A stretch of 64,000 nucleotides of DNA from assembly GCA_018136815.1 (NCBI GenBank), contig CM030933.1, positions 4,060,106 through 4,124,105 of the forward strand, given 5' to 3'. Position 1 is the stretch's first letter. The number at the start of each line of letters is the position of its first letter. The notes below the pieces were generated by a model, which saw only the letters and a list, made by a program, of their open reading frames with translations, made no database searches and was not told the origin of the DNA. This document shows positions 41,070 to 54,247 of the stretch, piece by piece. Origin of the DNA: Isochrysis galbana (taxonomy: Eukaryota > Haptophyta > Isochrysidales > Isochrysidaceae). A program made the translations under genes and the position numbers.

Positions 41070-42113
41070 ATGGAGCGCGCGCCGACCGCTCCCCTCTCCC
41101 AACCCCCCGCAGCCACGACGCCCCAACGGGGCCGCCCCAAGCCGCCGGAGCCAAAGCGCTCGCAGGCCTCCGCACCGCCCGACAACGACGTCGAGATGGC
41201 GCCGCCTTCCTCGCCTCCCAGGCAGCCACAGAAGCAGGGAGCAGGCAAAGTCCTGTTCCCTGCAGACAAGCACAGCCAGACCCAGGCTCAGAGCACCACC
41301 GCCGCCGGACAGCCACCCACTCAAGGACTCCCCATGGGGTGTGGCAGCTCTGCTGCCACCCCCATGGCGGTAACACCTACCACCTGTGCACCCCTCGGGG
41401 GCGGGCACATGACACAACAATCAATTCTTGGAGCTTTTGCTCCCTCCAACCAACAACCAAATCCCACAGCCAAATCTTATGCTCAAGCCGCGCACGGACA
41501 CAAGGGAAAAGAGCCACAAAGGCAAGATCAGCAGCCACCAACCCAACAGCCACAACCACAGTCGCGCAAGCGGGCCGATCCACAGTCAGACCCGATGCCG
41601 AATCCCAACAACAACACCTCATTCGCCTCCCCTCCACCAGAGGAGGAAGAAGAACCCGAAGACACCCCTTTTTTCATTCAGCTAGCTCAGCTAGCTGAGG
41701 ACAAAAAGGACATTAAGAGTGAAGATGTGGCAACCTTCATGAAATTCCTACTCTCCAGGCTGGAAGGCCTAGATGCCACGCCAGACGGGATGGATAAGGG
41801 CCGAAAGGGCCCATGGATCTTCTACGTCGACGACGATGCACACAATCAATTCAAGGCCGCCTACGGCGACAAACTTACGACGGTACTCTCGGGAATCCCG
41901 CACGAATTTGGAGTCACCTACGGCGAGCTAGCCGATTCAGCACCACGCAAATCTAGCGCGGTCCGGTCCTCCCTCAAGGAGGTCGCCACGTACATCGTTT
42001 TTCGCATTTTCGACCCGATTAAAGCGTACAAAACCAAAACTCGACATTTGGCTAGCGCACTGGAACGTGAAGGTTTCCATGTCCTTAGGGAGGCTCCTCA
42101 CAAGAGGGCATAA
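41070..42113 (+). CDS. LINE ORF1 protein
   Basis: 347 residues from ATG 41070, the first ATG about 27 bp inside the element. The first 190 residues are Pro/Gln/Ser-rich with Lys/Arg patches, as expected for an RNA-binding, disordered N-terminus. Residues 210-340 form a folded-looking segment: DTPFFIQLAQLAEDKKDI, ATFMKFLLSRLEGLDATPDG, KGPWIFYVDDDAHNQFKAA, then LKEVATYIVFRIFDPI. No CCHC knuckle is seen. It would coat element RNA if expressed. It ends with TAA just before the truncated ORF2, which is open in the +1 relation. Confidence 0.7.
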   Translation: MERAPTAPLSQPPAATTPQRGRPKPPEPKRSQASAPPDNDVEMAPPSSPPRQPQKQGAGKVLFPADKHSQTQAQSTTAAGQPPTQGLPMGCGSSAATPMAVTPTTCAPLGGGHMTQQSILGAFAPSNQQPNPTAKSYAQAAHGHKGKEPQRQDQQPPTQQPQPQSRKRADPQSDPMPNPNNNTSFASPPPEEEEEPEDTPFFIQLAQLAEDKKDIKSEDVATFMKFLLSRLEGLDATPDGMDKGRKGPWIFYVDDDAHNQFKAAYGDKLTTVLSGIPHEFGVTYGELADSAPRKSSAVRSSLKEVATYIVFRIFDPIKAYKTKTRHLASALEREGFHVLREAPHKRA

Positions 42114-43792
42114 AATGGATAACCCTTCCGGCGTACCCGAGAGTGGGGACGAGAGAAGACGGGCCCCTATTGGGTGTCGGACTCCTCCCCATGGCCGAAC
42201 ACACGCGAGCGCTTCAAGCGATATGGATAGCCCGTTACCTTAACCCGTCAACGGCGGAATGGAAAACGGTCCTAGACCAATGGTTCAGCCGCACCCCCTT
42301 AGGGCGCGCGGCGGTCTTCTCGAAGGTCGACTCGAGGAGCCTCACGGCTAGCATTCGCGGTAATAGCACGCTCCCGACTTTTTGGAAGCATGCGCTCGAG
42401 AACTTTAGACGGATTAACTTCCATAGGGAAACAAACACACGGGAAGGAACCCAGGGCTCCCCGATATGGTACGATCATTTCCACAAACCTCCGGCGATTC
42501 ACCATTCACATAGGTCGAAATGGGAGTCTCTACAGACAGTTATCGTGCATAATACTATTAACCCGGGTACGGGGGACATATACACTACAGAGGAATGCGC
42601 GGCTTACTTGCCGGACGGAGAACGGTGGATACGCCATAGAGGAAATTACATTTCGGTAGCTCCCTTCCTTAAGTCGTGGGAAAAGATATCTGAGTGGACT
42701 AGAGCAAGACTAGTAGATACCACATCTGACTATATGGACCTTCTTAGAAAACAAGCGAAGTCCCCGCTTCCTCCTCCGGAGGAGCAAGAGTTAGTCCCTC
42801 AAGAAGATCCGGACGCACACGATCTAGGCGACATTCTAGTGGACAAAGACCATAACTTCTATCTGCGCCGAAGGGGCGATTACCACAAGGTCCGGCTTAA
42901 CGTTATGGGAGAGCCCCACATCCACGAGCGGATCAGCCCGCAACTGTTGCCTGACGAGCTATTCACCCCACTGAAGTGGGGACGAGCGTACGACGGCCCG
43001 GCGGAAACAGCGTATCCGATACCTCAAGAGTACACGCTAAAAGGCACGCAAACTACGCTAGAGGATATGAGTGTCAGGGTCTTGACCCAAGCGTTCCTCG
43101 CACTGAGGAAGACAAAAGCACAAAAATCCACGCTAAGATGGGAGAAAAGGCTACCGGCCCTCTCGGGAAAGTGGAAACAAGTATCGCAATTGTACAAATA
43201 TAACTTTTTAACACCCAGGGACTCTTATCCGCATTTTAAACATATTCTACATAGAAGAATAGCCACGGCGAACCGTTTTGCCGACGATCCGACATGCCGC
43301 TTTTGTGGCATAGCCCCCGAGAGTTCCACTCACCTGGCCTCATGCATCGCGACGGAGCCCGTCTTTGAATTCATAGAAGGACTTTTAGGGATTTGCCTTA
43401 AACCGGGATCCGAAATACCCCAACGTCTTTTCTGCTATCAGGTCGACAGACCGCACCCCTCCTCGGGAGCCTCGGGATACCTTGGTATCCTGGCGTGGAG
43501 GTATATCGTAACTGACTTCTATAACATCCAGTATGGCAACGCGGACGGCAGGTCCGTCAGGTCGATCTTAAGAGCGATCCTCACGAGATATCACCTGTTA
43601 GCAACGGCGAAAGTCGGCTTCTTTCAGAGGCTAAAAAAACAACGGGAGAATATGGGGTTACACGCCCCGAGCAACAAACACATTAAGAAAATGATAAGCC
43701 CGCTGTACACGGTGGACAAGGATTTCAACATAGGAACGTCGGAGGACCTCCTGCAAGCGGCAAGGGGGCTGGACCTACGTCACATCACCTAA
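42090..43792 (+). CDS. LINE ORF2 C-terminal remnant (post-RT, zinc-knuckle and end domain)
   Basis: Open from about 42090 to the stop at 43792, with no upstream ATG until 42191. It starts at KWITLPAYPRVGTRE, corresponding to KWVKHPHYAISHEK of the 2.8 kb copy, so it lacks endonuclease and RT. Blocks: GVGLLPMAEHTRALQAIWI, LPTFWKHALENFRRI, then a Cys/His motif CRFCGIAPESSTHLASC (the zf-RVT-like knuckle, C-x2-C-x8-H-x3-C), then the conserved end domain GILAWRYIVTDFYNIQY. The frame is undamaged over 550 codons, unlike the other copies. Confidence 0.8.
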
Positions 43793-44111
43793 AGTAGCTA
43801 ACTCTCTGGGTAGGAATCACAGCAGTTATTAACGAAGGAGCCTAAAGTACTTAAGGGACAATAACCAGAGCTAACACCGAAATCAAAGGAAGATCCACAG
43901 TCTCCCGCCCCCTTCTCTCCAACTCCTGGCTGAAGCAGCGCGCGCGGCCTCCCCGGAACCAGCTTCTCCGCTAATGAGGGAACTGGGAAAGGGGGAGGGG
44001 GTTGTTAGGGGTTAAGGTTGGGTAGTAGGGAGGTACACTAGCACACTGCCTCACGCCGCACACGTAGCGGGGTTTTTTAAGAAGATTTTTTTTTCTCCAG
44101 TCACTCTCTGA

Positions 44112-44410
44112 CCAAGACACACAAGACATACTCACCCCAGTGCAGGCGAGTGCGTGCGGCGCCCGGCGCGCGCTCGGCGAAGGTCTGGACCAGAGTGGTG
44201 TCAGCTCAGCCCCTGCTAGCAGGCAGGGGCTGAGGTTGGTTGTGCAGGCCCACTCAGGGGGTGTCTGCGATGGAGAGAGGGGGGCGCGAGGCCCCCATTG
44301 GCCTCCTACTTATAAAAGTAGTTGATAATAATAGTAGTATAGGACATGCTTCAAACATGTATTCATGTGGCCCATGTTGATGTAGACCCTTGGAGGGGGC
44401 ATGGGGTCAC
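44112..44410. other. 3' flank of CFAP47 with hairpin-ended repeat
   Basis: 44210-44318 is a diverged relative of the 27.3 and 32.4 kb repeats, ending CTACTTATAAAAGTAG. No gene. Confidence 0.5.
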
Positions 44411-47400
44411 TTATCTTCCTTTGGCCACGCGGCGGGATGGGACAACGCCTCGTGGCACTGGCGCTGACGATTCAGGAGGACGGTAGATAGGATGGGAACC
44501 ACGCACTTCGTAGACCCATTGCATGTCGTCTGTCAAGATGATCAACTTGCCACGCAGCGCTTTTCCATACTCGGTTGGCGCATACGTGACCGTGAAGAGT
44601 GTCCCGCCTGATGAAGAGGCCAGCACGCCCTGCGTTGGCTGGACATTGAAGACCAATGGCGACTCAGGTGTGAAGAACGCCGTGAAAGGTGCAGCATCCC
44701 TGCCCATGTTGGGTAGGCGGAAAGAAATGGCGGACGACTTCTTCATCTCTGCAGCGATCTCGATGACGTCGTCAGGTTCAGCATCTCCGGCGTCCAGATT
44801 CATGTCGTACCTCCACCGGCCGCCCATTTGCTTACTCACAATGATGGCGGCCGCGGCACGAATCGGCCGGAGGGGTTCCCACGAGACATCGACCGAGAGA
44901 GAGGGTGGGGTCAAATCATTAGTGGCTGGAATGAGTTGAAGAGTCCGACTCAACACATTGGCAACCTCAGGCTCTGCATCTAGCTCGAGCGTGAAGGGTT
45001 CACCCTCGCCTACTAGGCCAGGCAAAGGTAGCGTCAATGTCTTACTCAGCGGCTGACGAGCGCGTGTGGTGAGCGCAATTGGCCGAAGAAGTGGACGAGA
45101 GACAGCTATGCCAGATAGTGGGAAGGCCCATGTGAGCACGCGGCCTTTCCACGTTGCATCCAACAGAATTGTTCCAGATCGCTCGACCATGTCGTCAGCC
45201 TGGAAGGCGAAAGGCAACTGCACCGTTTGCCTCGGCTGAAGAGTAAGACCTCCAGGCTTGCGCAGCAAGCGGAACGGTGAAGAAGTGCCCCCCAAGCCAG
45301 GCAACTGCTCAATCCGACACGTCAGGTTGAGAGGAGCATTGAATGGATTGCGGAAAGATATGATAGATGAGTGTGGCTGTCCGAGGGCAGCTTCGACTTC
45401 AACCGCTGGCGCAGCCGGTGTGTGCGCATCAGCCGCCTTGCCAATACCACGTGCCTCGTAGACCAGCTCGCCGATGTGAGCGTGGGAGATTGAGAGCCGC
45501 ACCTCGACAGGTATATCAAAGTCGGACGGGCAGTACGTGAGCCGGACGGGTAGCTCACCATAGGGGGGGAGGATGAGAGCTGGCTCGCGGCCACTCGGTG
45601 CTGCCGGTGCATTGTCAGGTGCCACGCTGAAGTCATCACTATTCTCAAGGATCAAGTCCAGCCAGAGCTCATTCCCGGTGGGATTGGAGACAAGAAAAGT
45701 CTGCGACGTTGAGCTGCCAACAACCGCCTGCATGTCGGCCAAGCGCACGGGGTTCGCGGCTTCGCCACGAAGTTTGAGCTCATACCAAAACTCGCCCGCC
45801 TCTTCGTTGAGGAAGGCGACAGAACCAAATGCATCACCAGCTGTGAGGGGCGAGTAAAAGAGCTCGTACGAGGTGGTGCCAGGACCGGCTGGCACGAGAA
45901 TTGAGCCATCGCCATAGAGCGACTCGCCCGTAATGGAGACGGAAAACTCGAGCGCGTGCACCGATGGGTTGACTATCGGGATTTCGACAGCAACGACTTT
46001 TCGCAAGGGCGCAACGACTTCGATGGTCCGCTCGGCCGGCGGCGGTGACGCACGGAGTTCGACAGTATACCACATGAACCTGCCGTCAGGTGCCGTAAAA
46101 GTTATGGAGCCTTGCACGGTACCTCCCATTTGGGCGTTTACCACAAGCTCGTATGTTGCCTCTCCTCCACTACCCGAGCGAGATCGCGCAGGGACCAAGA
46201 TCGAGGCGGGTCCGGATACGTGCAGCAAGTCCGAATCAACGCGAAGCTCGCACGGCGAACCATCGTTAGACACGTTTGTCACACGGAAGGAAAGTGGCTT
46301 AGGCGTTCGAGCCTCGCAGTCAAGGACTACGTGGTCATCAGCCAGCGGATCCTCGCCCGTGCCCTTCAACATGTAGACGTACTTGTCGCCTGCCACAGCA
46401 TTGGAAAGAATCAACTCACCATCGAAGCTGCCCGTCCACGAGGGCGTGAATTCGAGTGGGTAGTGCGCCGTCGAACCCGCTGGCACACGGATCGATGCTG
46501 GGCCCGAAAAGCCGTCACCGCGCAACGTCGCCACAATATTCCATTCGACATCCATCCCATTGACGATAGGCAGCTCCTGCCGCATAGGCGTGCGGGCCGG
46601 CCCAACAAACTCGAGTGTCGCCTCAATACCCGGTGCCTTCGCCGTCCCAGATAGCGCATACAAGCGCACATCTAGTGCCGACATCAACAGCATCTCCCCG
46701 GTGTAAGTGCCTGGTTCGCGAGGCACGAAACGGACACTTAGCTTGTTGGTCTCCCCTGTCTCACGCATGCCGCTCATGGCACTAGTGCGTGGAGTGGAGG
46801 GTACGGCGTCAGCCCTCGATGGAGTCTTCGCACGTGAGCCAGCGGATCCACCTGGCCGAGCAGATTCCGCTAGCTCCACCTTCTCCGACGAGCAAAATGC
46901 GGAAGAAGATACGGAGACGTTGAGGGTCTGTCTACCCTTCACAAGCGGCTCGTTGCCCCACACGGCAGACCAGCGCTCGCGCTCCTTGCCCGAACGGTCA
47001 AGCACCATCTGCTTGGCGCGCTCAAGCTGAGGGTTCCGCGATGGCAACGCGAGCTCCTTTACATCCGACTGCGCCACTTCGCACACCAGCTTGAGCGTCT
47101 CGATCGGTAGCGGTAGACCCACACTCGCCGAAATACGATACGACCACTCGCCCACCGTCGAGTCGGCAAGCCAAACCGTGCAAGAGTAGTCGCCAAGCTG
47201 GAAGGGGATAAACTGGATGGATAGGGACGCCTCGCCGCGCGCATCGAGCTTAACGGAAGCCGAGCCGCCTGCTGACGCCGACCAGAATGCCTTCGGGAGC
47301 CGTTTGGCCACCGTCTCCTGGTCCCACTCTTCAGCTACAACGCTAGAAACAGTTGTCGCGTCTGCTGCACGCGAGGTACCACGCCCGCCGCTACGACCGC

Positions 47401-50400
47401 CCTTGGCCCCGCCTTTAGCGCGGGAACCACCACGACCAATGGCTGCGGATGTGAAAGGTGACTCCAGAGGAGGACGCGTCTCAAACAGCTCGACACGCAG
47501 CATGGAACCAGCCTGAAGAGCCCCGGCGAGCTCCTCGGGGGGTCGTATGGGAATTGTGATGGTGGTGGGCGTATAGAGCTTTGCCTCTGCAGTGTGCGTC
47601 GCCGAAGGCTTGCCTATGGCGATCTCGGCCTTAAGTTCGAATACTAGCGTCGACGCGTTCGAGACACCAATACCGTCGCCACGCGACAAGAATCGCAAGG
47701 TTGCCCACATTTCGCCCGTGAAAGCTGACGTGACTGCAACAGGAAATTTGACAGATGCGCGAGGCTCGAGCCGAAGCAACATACGAGCCGGCTCCTTACT
47801 CGAGGGGCTCTTGCGATCGATAAAAAAGCAGGGTGCGCCATCGAGGACGACGTCGTACTCCACGGGCCGGGGAGACGGGTTGCTCAGCTCGATTTCCTTG
47901 ACTACTGTTTCGTGCAGCCCACCCGCAAAAGAGACAGTAGCCTTAGGTACGCAATGAGGAAGAACCTGGTGTAGGTGAAGTGCGAATATGAGCAATTCAC
48001 GAGCAGACCCGTTCGCAAGCGTGCCGGCGTAGTCGTTGTTGTCTGCGGGGCCAGCACGGAATGGCACCCCCAACTCGGCAAGAGTGGAGAGCACTGCGCC
48101 CATATTGGCTGTTGAACCCGTACCATCGCATGGTGCAGGCGCAAGTGTTGCCAGCCGGCCGGCAGGCCGGCTTGGTGCACCACGTGTCGCTGGTGCCGCA
48201 TGCGCCGCAGTGGAGGGCACGTGCGATGCAATTACAGCCGCAAATACATGTCCATCACAGAGAGTAGTGCGGGCATCAGCAATAGCAAGCGGTGCCTCTT
48301 CGGGACGCGAGAGAGACCAATGGGCCTCGAGCCAGCGCAACAAAAGTGTCTCTGATGACGAGTAAGCGTTCGCTCCGTTCAGCATAGGTGCCTCGTTCGA
48401 AAGCGCCGTGATCGTCTCCTCAGGCATCGTGAGAGGAAAAGGCGGGGCGCGGAACGAGGCTGGCGTTACTCGACAAAAAACAAGGGCACGCAGAGTCTGC
48501 ATCACCACCTCCACCCATGCAGCTGCATGGGCAGCCACGTGCTCAGCCGTCAGCGCTTTTGTACGGCGCCGCGACAGGCGGCCGGCGCGTTGTGTGGCGG
48601 GAATCGTGCCGACTCCGGCCTCAGCCAAGCGAAGGAAATCTGGCAAAGGCAGGAGATAGTCGGATTTTATCGAAGCGAGGAGTGCACCCGTTCCGCGAAG
48701 GAAGATCAGGATTTGGTCATATGTGCCCAGCGAAGCGCGTGCTAGCTGCTTCGTGTTCTTGCGATCCGTCACGGCAGGTGGAGCTGGTACGCGGCGACCG
48801 CTGAGCAATTCAAGCAGCTCGATTAATCCCTTAGCCTTATTCAAGCATAGGGGTGCTGGAAAAGGCCCCGCTGTCATGGGAAGAGCAAGAATGGATGAGC
48901 AAATGAAAGCGCATAGCATCTCACCCGTGCGGACAGCCGCGGCGGCAGCGGTGTGCTCTTCTTCCTCGCTCGGCCGGCCGCCGGCGAGCGCTGCCATGGC
49001 GACCTCCATGAGCACTGGATCAGCCACAACTAGGTGTGAGCAAGGGCTACTCCTTGCATCTTCACGAGGTGGGGGTGCGGCGATCGGCTCGAGTTGTCGA
49101 GAGTCGATGACAGCGGCCGCGGGCATGGGCGTCCCACCACGCGCCACCGGCCTATGCGTGCCACTCTTCTCCGAGGGTGGAGGAGGATGCAGCATCTCGA
49201 ATCGCAGGTGAGGTGCAGCGGGCCCGCTCAAATAAGGCTCTGTGGTGAGCACCGATGCGTCGGATGTGGCGGACACGGGAATCGTGAACTTGTATCCCTC
49301 CGAGTCGACGAGTTCGATACGCGATGTGAAAGAAATTGGTCGCGAGGATTTGAATGATACCATGAGTAGGAGCTTTTGCTTTGCAACACCGACGAGACGG
49401 CCCTCGGGAAAGTAGAGCTCAAGCGGGTGCCGCTCCGTATCCGATGTCACTCGTCCCTGCAACGGGCGTGGCGATGGGCAATCTACTCAATCAGTATGCC
49501 AAAGCGGGCACCCAGGTACACATTTTGGTGCAGATAGAGGGTGCCGGTCGGAACGAATGGAACTAGGCAAGCCGCGAGCTCAAAGAAAAACATGCCGCGC
49601 TCAAAAGAGCAATCGACAACGAACCTGTAGCTCAAGATTATCGTAGCCCTCGTTGATGACGTAAAATGCAGCGCGCGCGGTGTGCCCAAGAGGTACGGGC
49701 GGCAGCACGACCTCGGGCCGATCAAACTCCAGGCGCGGCCGCGTCGCTGTAGCCTTGAGTTGGACGCTTAGGTATGGCAAGGCACTGGGTTGCGACTGGG
49801 CCCCATCGAGAAAGAGCGGCAAAGAAATGTCGATTGACATCGGCTTAAGCGGAGCAAACTCTATTGGGAGCGTGAAGACTCCAAGGGGCTGTAGGGTACC
49901 CGAGGTGATGGGGAGATAAAAGCCTGTCCCAGCAAGCGCTGAGGTATCGATGGCCCACTCAAAGGCCGCATCAGCATCCTGAGAGTAGAGCTCAATTTGC
50001 GTGCGATAGGGCAGCGCAGGATCCCGCACGATCTTGGAGCCCATTTTGACCCGCGTCGAGGAGACACCAAGGCGCGCGCGGAGGCCTTCCGCGCACACGA
50101 GCCGACGCAGCTCAGGGCAGCCCGGAACGCCGGTTAACTCCAACGGTAGCTCAAACTCGAGCTTTCCCGCCTCTCGAGGTTCGAAATTCAATGAGAGTGC
50201 TAGTTCTGAATGAGGAGCAACGGTGATCCGATACAGACGCTGCTCAGCAGGCATTGTAGAAGCCATCGCCGCTAAGTCAACGGTATCTTCAGGACTGAAG
50301 TCCGCCTCCTCGCCCGGCTGCGCCGTGTCGGGCGTGCGTCCGATGAGTTGGAGCGGGCTCTCGGTTTCATCTTCGATGGCAGTCACAGTGGTTGCAACCT

Positions 50401-53400
50401 CGGCGGCGTCCATCTCGGCGTGCAACATCTCGGCCTCCTTGCTCGCAAGGAGCTGCAAATTGAAGGCCGGGTGCGCGGACAGGTCGCAGTGTAGGATGGC
50501 TGAAATGGGCGACGAGTTGACAAGCGTGAGCGGCCTGTGAATCTCAGAGCCGACCACCACAGGCCTAAACTCAAAGTCATCCTCTTTAAGAGATGCCTGA
50601 GGCACGAGTGCCTCGAAGCTAATTGGTAGTTTCAACGTTTTTCCGTAGCGCACCAAAATCTCGAGAGCAGACTCGAGCTTGACAGGGACATCGCTTATGG
50701 CCTCAACGGCCATCTCGAGGGCGTCTCCGGGGCGCACCGAGCCCCTTGCCGGGTTGACTCGCCACCTTGCCGGTATCGAAGACGACTGGATCTCGAAGGC
50801 GACTTCTCCAGAGCCGCCATTCTTAAGAGTGAACAAACGCTCGTTTGCCACACCAATGGGATTGATGCCAAACGAGAGATTCTTTCCCCCCAGGGTGAGC
50901 TTCGCCTCAGCCAGTCCAGGGGCTTTACACAGCAACGTGCGTGAGAGGCCACCTTCGACTAGACACTCCAAGGCGTGCTCAGTCAGGCACCCGATTGTCG
51001 GTGCGAAATTGACGGTGAGATTGATCTTAGATTTGGGCGGCACCTCGCCCGACTCCGGCGAAACGCTGAAAGCTGGGCGGCCCTGCAGATTGGCTGGCAG
51101 CTGCCACTGAAAAGTAGCGGGAGCGGTACCGCGATTTGTGAGCAGGAGAGCACGAGAAGCCACCATGGAAGCGTCACCTGCGGCGAAGATAAAGTCGAGC
51201 GACTCCACTGGCGCCAGCTTCATACTAGTGAACTCGAGCTCGGGTGCCACCACCTCGGCCACGACCGTAAATTTGAAGGCGTGGATGCCTAAGTGAAGAA
51301 AGAAGTCACAATAGGGCAAGGGGGGCGATTTCAAGCTATGTGATCCAGCATGTGCCTGGAACTTGTCTCATGCAATCAGCGCTTTGAGAATACGATGGCA
51401 AAGGAAGTGGGCATGAGACGACTACACGATCGAGGCTCACCATTGATAACATACGAGACTGTGCGACGCAAGGACATGGGCTCATCGACGCGAAGGGTGA
51501 TGTCGAATCCGGCTGCGGCGCCAGCAGGGATGACCTGGGCTTGAGGCCAAGAGTCCGCAAGTTCGGGCTCTTCTGCCGCGCGCACCTATGGGTGGGGTGG
51601 GGTGGGGTGGGGTGGGGAGGGGTGCTGGGAGGTTACACTCGGGGCGAGCCCAAGCGGGCTACCAAAGCTCTCAGCCCCGCCCTCCATGAACGATGCCATA
51701 TTCCGAAGGTGAGGTCCAGCACCGCCACGAGTGTAATTCGACGCGCGAGCGTGATGGCAGCGTACGGGCAGGACTCCCAAGGAAACTCGCGCGGGATTTG
51801 GAGGGATATTCATGGCATCGACGCACCTCAACCAACACCATTGTACGGAGGTCATTCGCAACGCAAAAGTTGCGCGAAAGGACGGTACCGGCCGTGATCT
51901 TGCCGAAGTCGATCGTCTTGGGACCACCAACAACAGCCATGAGCTCCTTTGGTGAGAGCGGCTGCTTGCATTCGCGCATCTCCTCCGACGTTTCTGGTGC
52001 ATCCTTGAATTTGCGTCCAACTAGCTGGATGGGGTCGAAAACGGCAGCACGGCGGCTTGACCCGGGCTGTTGCTGGGATCCAGGTGCCGCGTAAGGCCGT
52101 TGCAGCCAGAGCGGTTCGCGCGTCGTCTCGAGCTCGGGCCACGGCATCGACAAGCCTGAGAAGGGCTCTAAGCCCAGCGAGAAGCCAAAAGCAAAGTCTC
52201 CCGGATCGACCCCGGTTTGCCTTGCCCGCTTCTCTGTCTCACGGTGCTCTCGAGCACGCACAAGGTATTCATCGTACTGCTTCCGGTGCTCTGCGCGCCC
52301 CAGCTGCTCAGCAGAGCTCAGCTCAAACCCTGTATCCATCTGATCAATGCGATCAAGGGTCACATCAACGAGAGCGCGTGGGCCACCTGCGCGCGTACTG
52401 CGCCGCGACGAGCGCAGCGTATTGAAGACCGTCGACTGCTCGAGTTGTGCAGTCGCATCCCACAAGGCAGGACGTGTCCACATCTTTTTCGCATTGTCGG
52501 TCTCATTCAGCTGGATCACTCGCGGCGGCTTGACAAAGTCCTCCGGTAGCTTGTCGATGCCGCCCATCGGTGCGCGCTTGCGTGGCACAGTGCAGCCGCC
52601 CCAAAGCTTTATGAAAGTTGTGGTGACCTTGCCGTCAAAGCCAAGGAGCTTTGCACTCGCCTTCAACTCTCCGAGCTGGTGTGGGCAAAATCGCACCATC
52701 ACCTCCGCCGAACCCTTCGGCGCCAGGGTTCCATTGGTAGGAGAAAGCGTAAAGTTAGCAGGCTGACTCAGTGAAAAGTCGAGCGGCAGGTGCTTAGACT
52801 CGTTTGTAATTGTGAGTATTCGATCGACATAATCATATTGGTCCACATTGCCAAAGACGAGGTTGGGTGGTGCAACCTTCAAATGCGGCGTAACTCCTTC
52901 CCCCACGAGCCTGAGGGTTGACTTTTGCCCCGTTTCGACAGACTCGACTTGCAACTCGACCGTCATCCGCTCTATATCGTCCCCATCGGCACCCTGTGGG
53001 ACGCTCGCCACGAATCCTGTTTCAATTGTCGGTCTAGGGACTGGCCGGAAGACGGCCTCCACATGGCACCGGCCATGTGGCGGAATCATACCCATTGCCG
53101 GGCTCATACTGAGCGAACGGCTAGCAACGTCTATGGTGGACGGATCGGCATCTGCATCGACATCCGGATTGAGGAAGGCAAAGTCAATCGCTGTTGGCCC
53201 CGTGTTAACCACGGTCAGCACGCGCCTCACCTCGAGGCCATAGAAGAGCTTGCCGAAATCGACCCGGTTTATTGCTTTCCCATTCGCGTCGAGGAGCTCG
53301 AGCGCTTGCGGGTGCACGTGAGCGCTGAGCGAGATGATGGGCGCAGAAACGAGATCACTACCGCCCTCGATGTGTAGTTGCACTGAGCCAGCTATCCTGC

Positions 53401-53983
53401 CTGCCTCCCCAGCCAAACACTGAACTTTCGCCTTGGCACTGCCACCCGCTGGAACCTCAGTCCTGTCGGGCAGCACGCGGAAGGAGGGCGTCGCGCCCTC
53501 TTTTTTCCGGCCCCCACCGCTAGGAAGGACATCAAAGCTGACAGTCCCAGGCCGTGTGCCTGTGTTGCGAAGCACCAGGTCTCGCGAGGTGGGCGAGCCC
53601 TGCACGACATCGCCAAACTCAAGAGAAGTTTCACACAAGATCTCAGCGCACGGCGGGCGAACGACGACCGGAATAGTAAGGAGTTCGGTCTGGCCGTTGC
53701 CATCGGGCCGGCCCACTTGCACGAGCAGCTGGTCGTTCAGTGGCTCGACGCTCTCGCTAAGGTAAAAAAGCTCAGCCGCCAGCTCGAGGCCAGGGGCCAA
53801 CTCCGCTTCTTTCTGCGAGACGAGCCGCAGTCTGGGCGAGCGTGGCGGCACGATGCGGATGCGCCTCCCATTAGCGGAGACGTTGCGTACCGACAGCGTG
53901 ATCACGTGCTTCACCCCCGGCTCCACGTTTGCCAGCTCGCAGCGCGCCGGCGTGACCGTCACGAAGCGGCCGCGCTCCGCCAT
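44411..53983 (-). CDS. CFAP47: CFAP47, cilia- and flagella-associated protein with ASH/MSP and CH domains
   Basis: Exons on the minus strand: 53983-51827, 51585-51441, 51288-49625, 49456-44411. All splice sites are GT-AG (donors GAG|GTGCGT, AATG|GTGAGC, CAG|GTTCGT) and phases fit, giving 3003 residues. The protein is a long chain of immunoglobulin-like ASH/MSP modules of Hydin type. Recurring patterns are 'LVFGNVDQYDYVDRILTITN', 'IDFGKITAGTVLSRNF' and 'ELYFPEGRLVGVAKQKLLL'. A calponin-homology region lies near residues 1650-1840 (LLRWLEAHWSLSRPEEA ... DGHVFAAVIASHV ... LIFALHLHQVLPH). This order, with CH in mid-protein, and the total length match CFAP47 of other eukaryotes, an axonemal central-apparatus-associated protein needed for flagellar motility. 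No frameshift or stop is seen. The exon 1 C-terminal half is less typical (KKMWTRPALWDATAQLEQ). Its leader holds a CT/GT microsatellite. Confidence 0.94.
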
Positions 53984-54084
53984 CGCCTCGATCCCCCTCG
54001 CGCAGACACGCGCGCGCTGCCCACAGCCCTTCCCCCTTCTTCTCTTCTTCTCTCTGTTCTCTCTCTCTCGCCCTCTCTCCCTCC

Positions 54085-54217
<133 letters not shown>

Positions 54218-54247
54218 ACTCCCTCCCTCTCTCTCTCTCTCTCTCTC

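Larger units (their letters stand above)
41025..44111 (+). mobile_element. Internally deleted LINE with 18-bp target duplication and T tail
   Basis: TCTCCAGTCACTCTCTGA is present at 41025-41042 and 44094-44111, exactly bounding 41043-44093 (3051 bp). The insert begins GTAAAAACTATTGG, carries ORF1 (41070) and the C-terminal part of ORF2 (to 43792), and ends TTTTTTAAGAAGA plus eight T. Endonuclease and RT are missing. The bounding duplication shows that the whole structure behaves as one insertion. Confidence 0.9.

Noticed and set aside
41070-43792. Treating the two frames as two host genes
   Set aside because: They lie inside a single 18-bp target duplication and match other LINE copies in the window.
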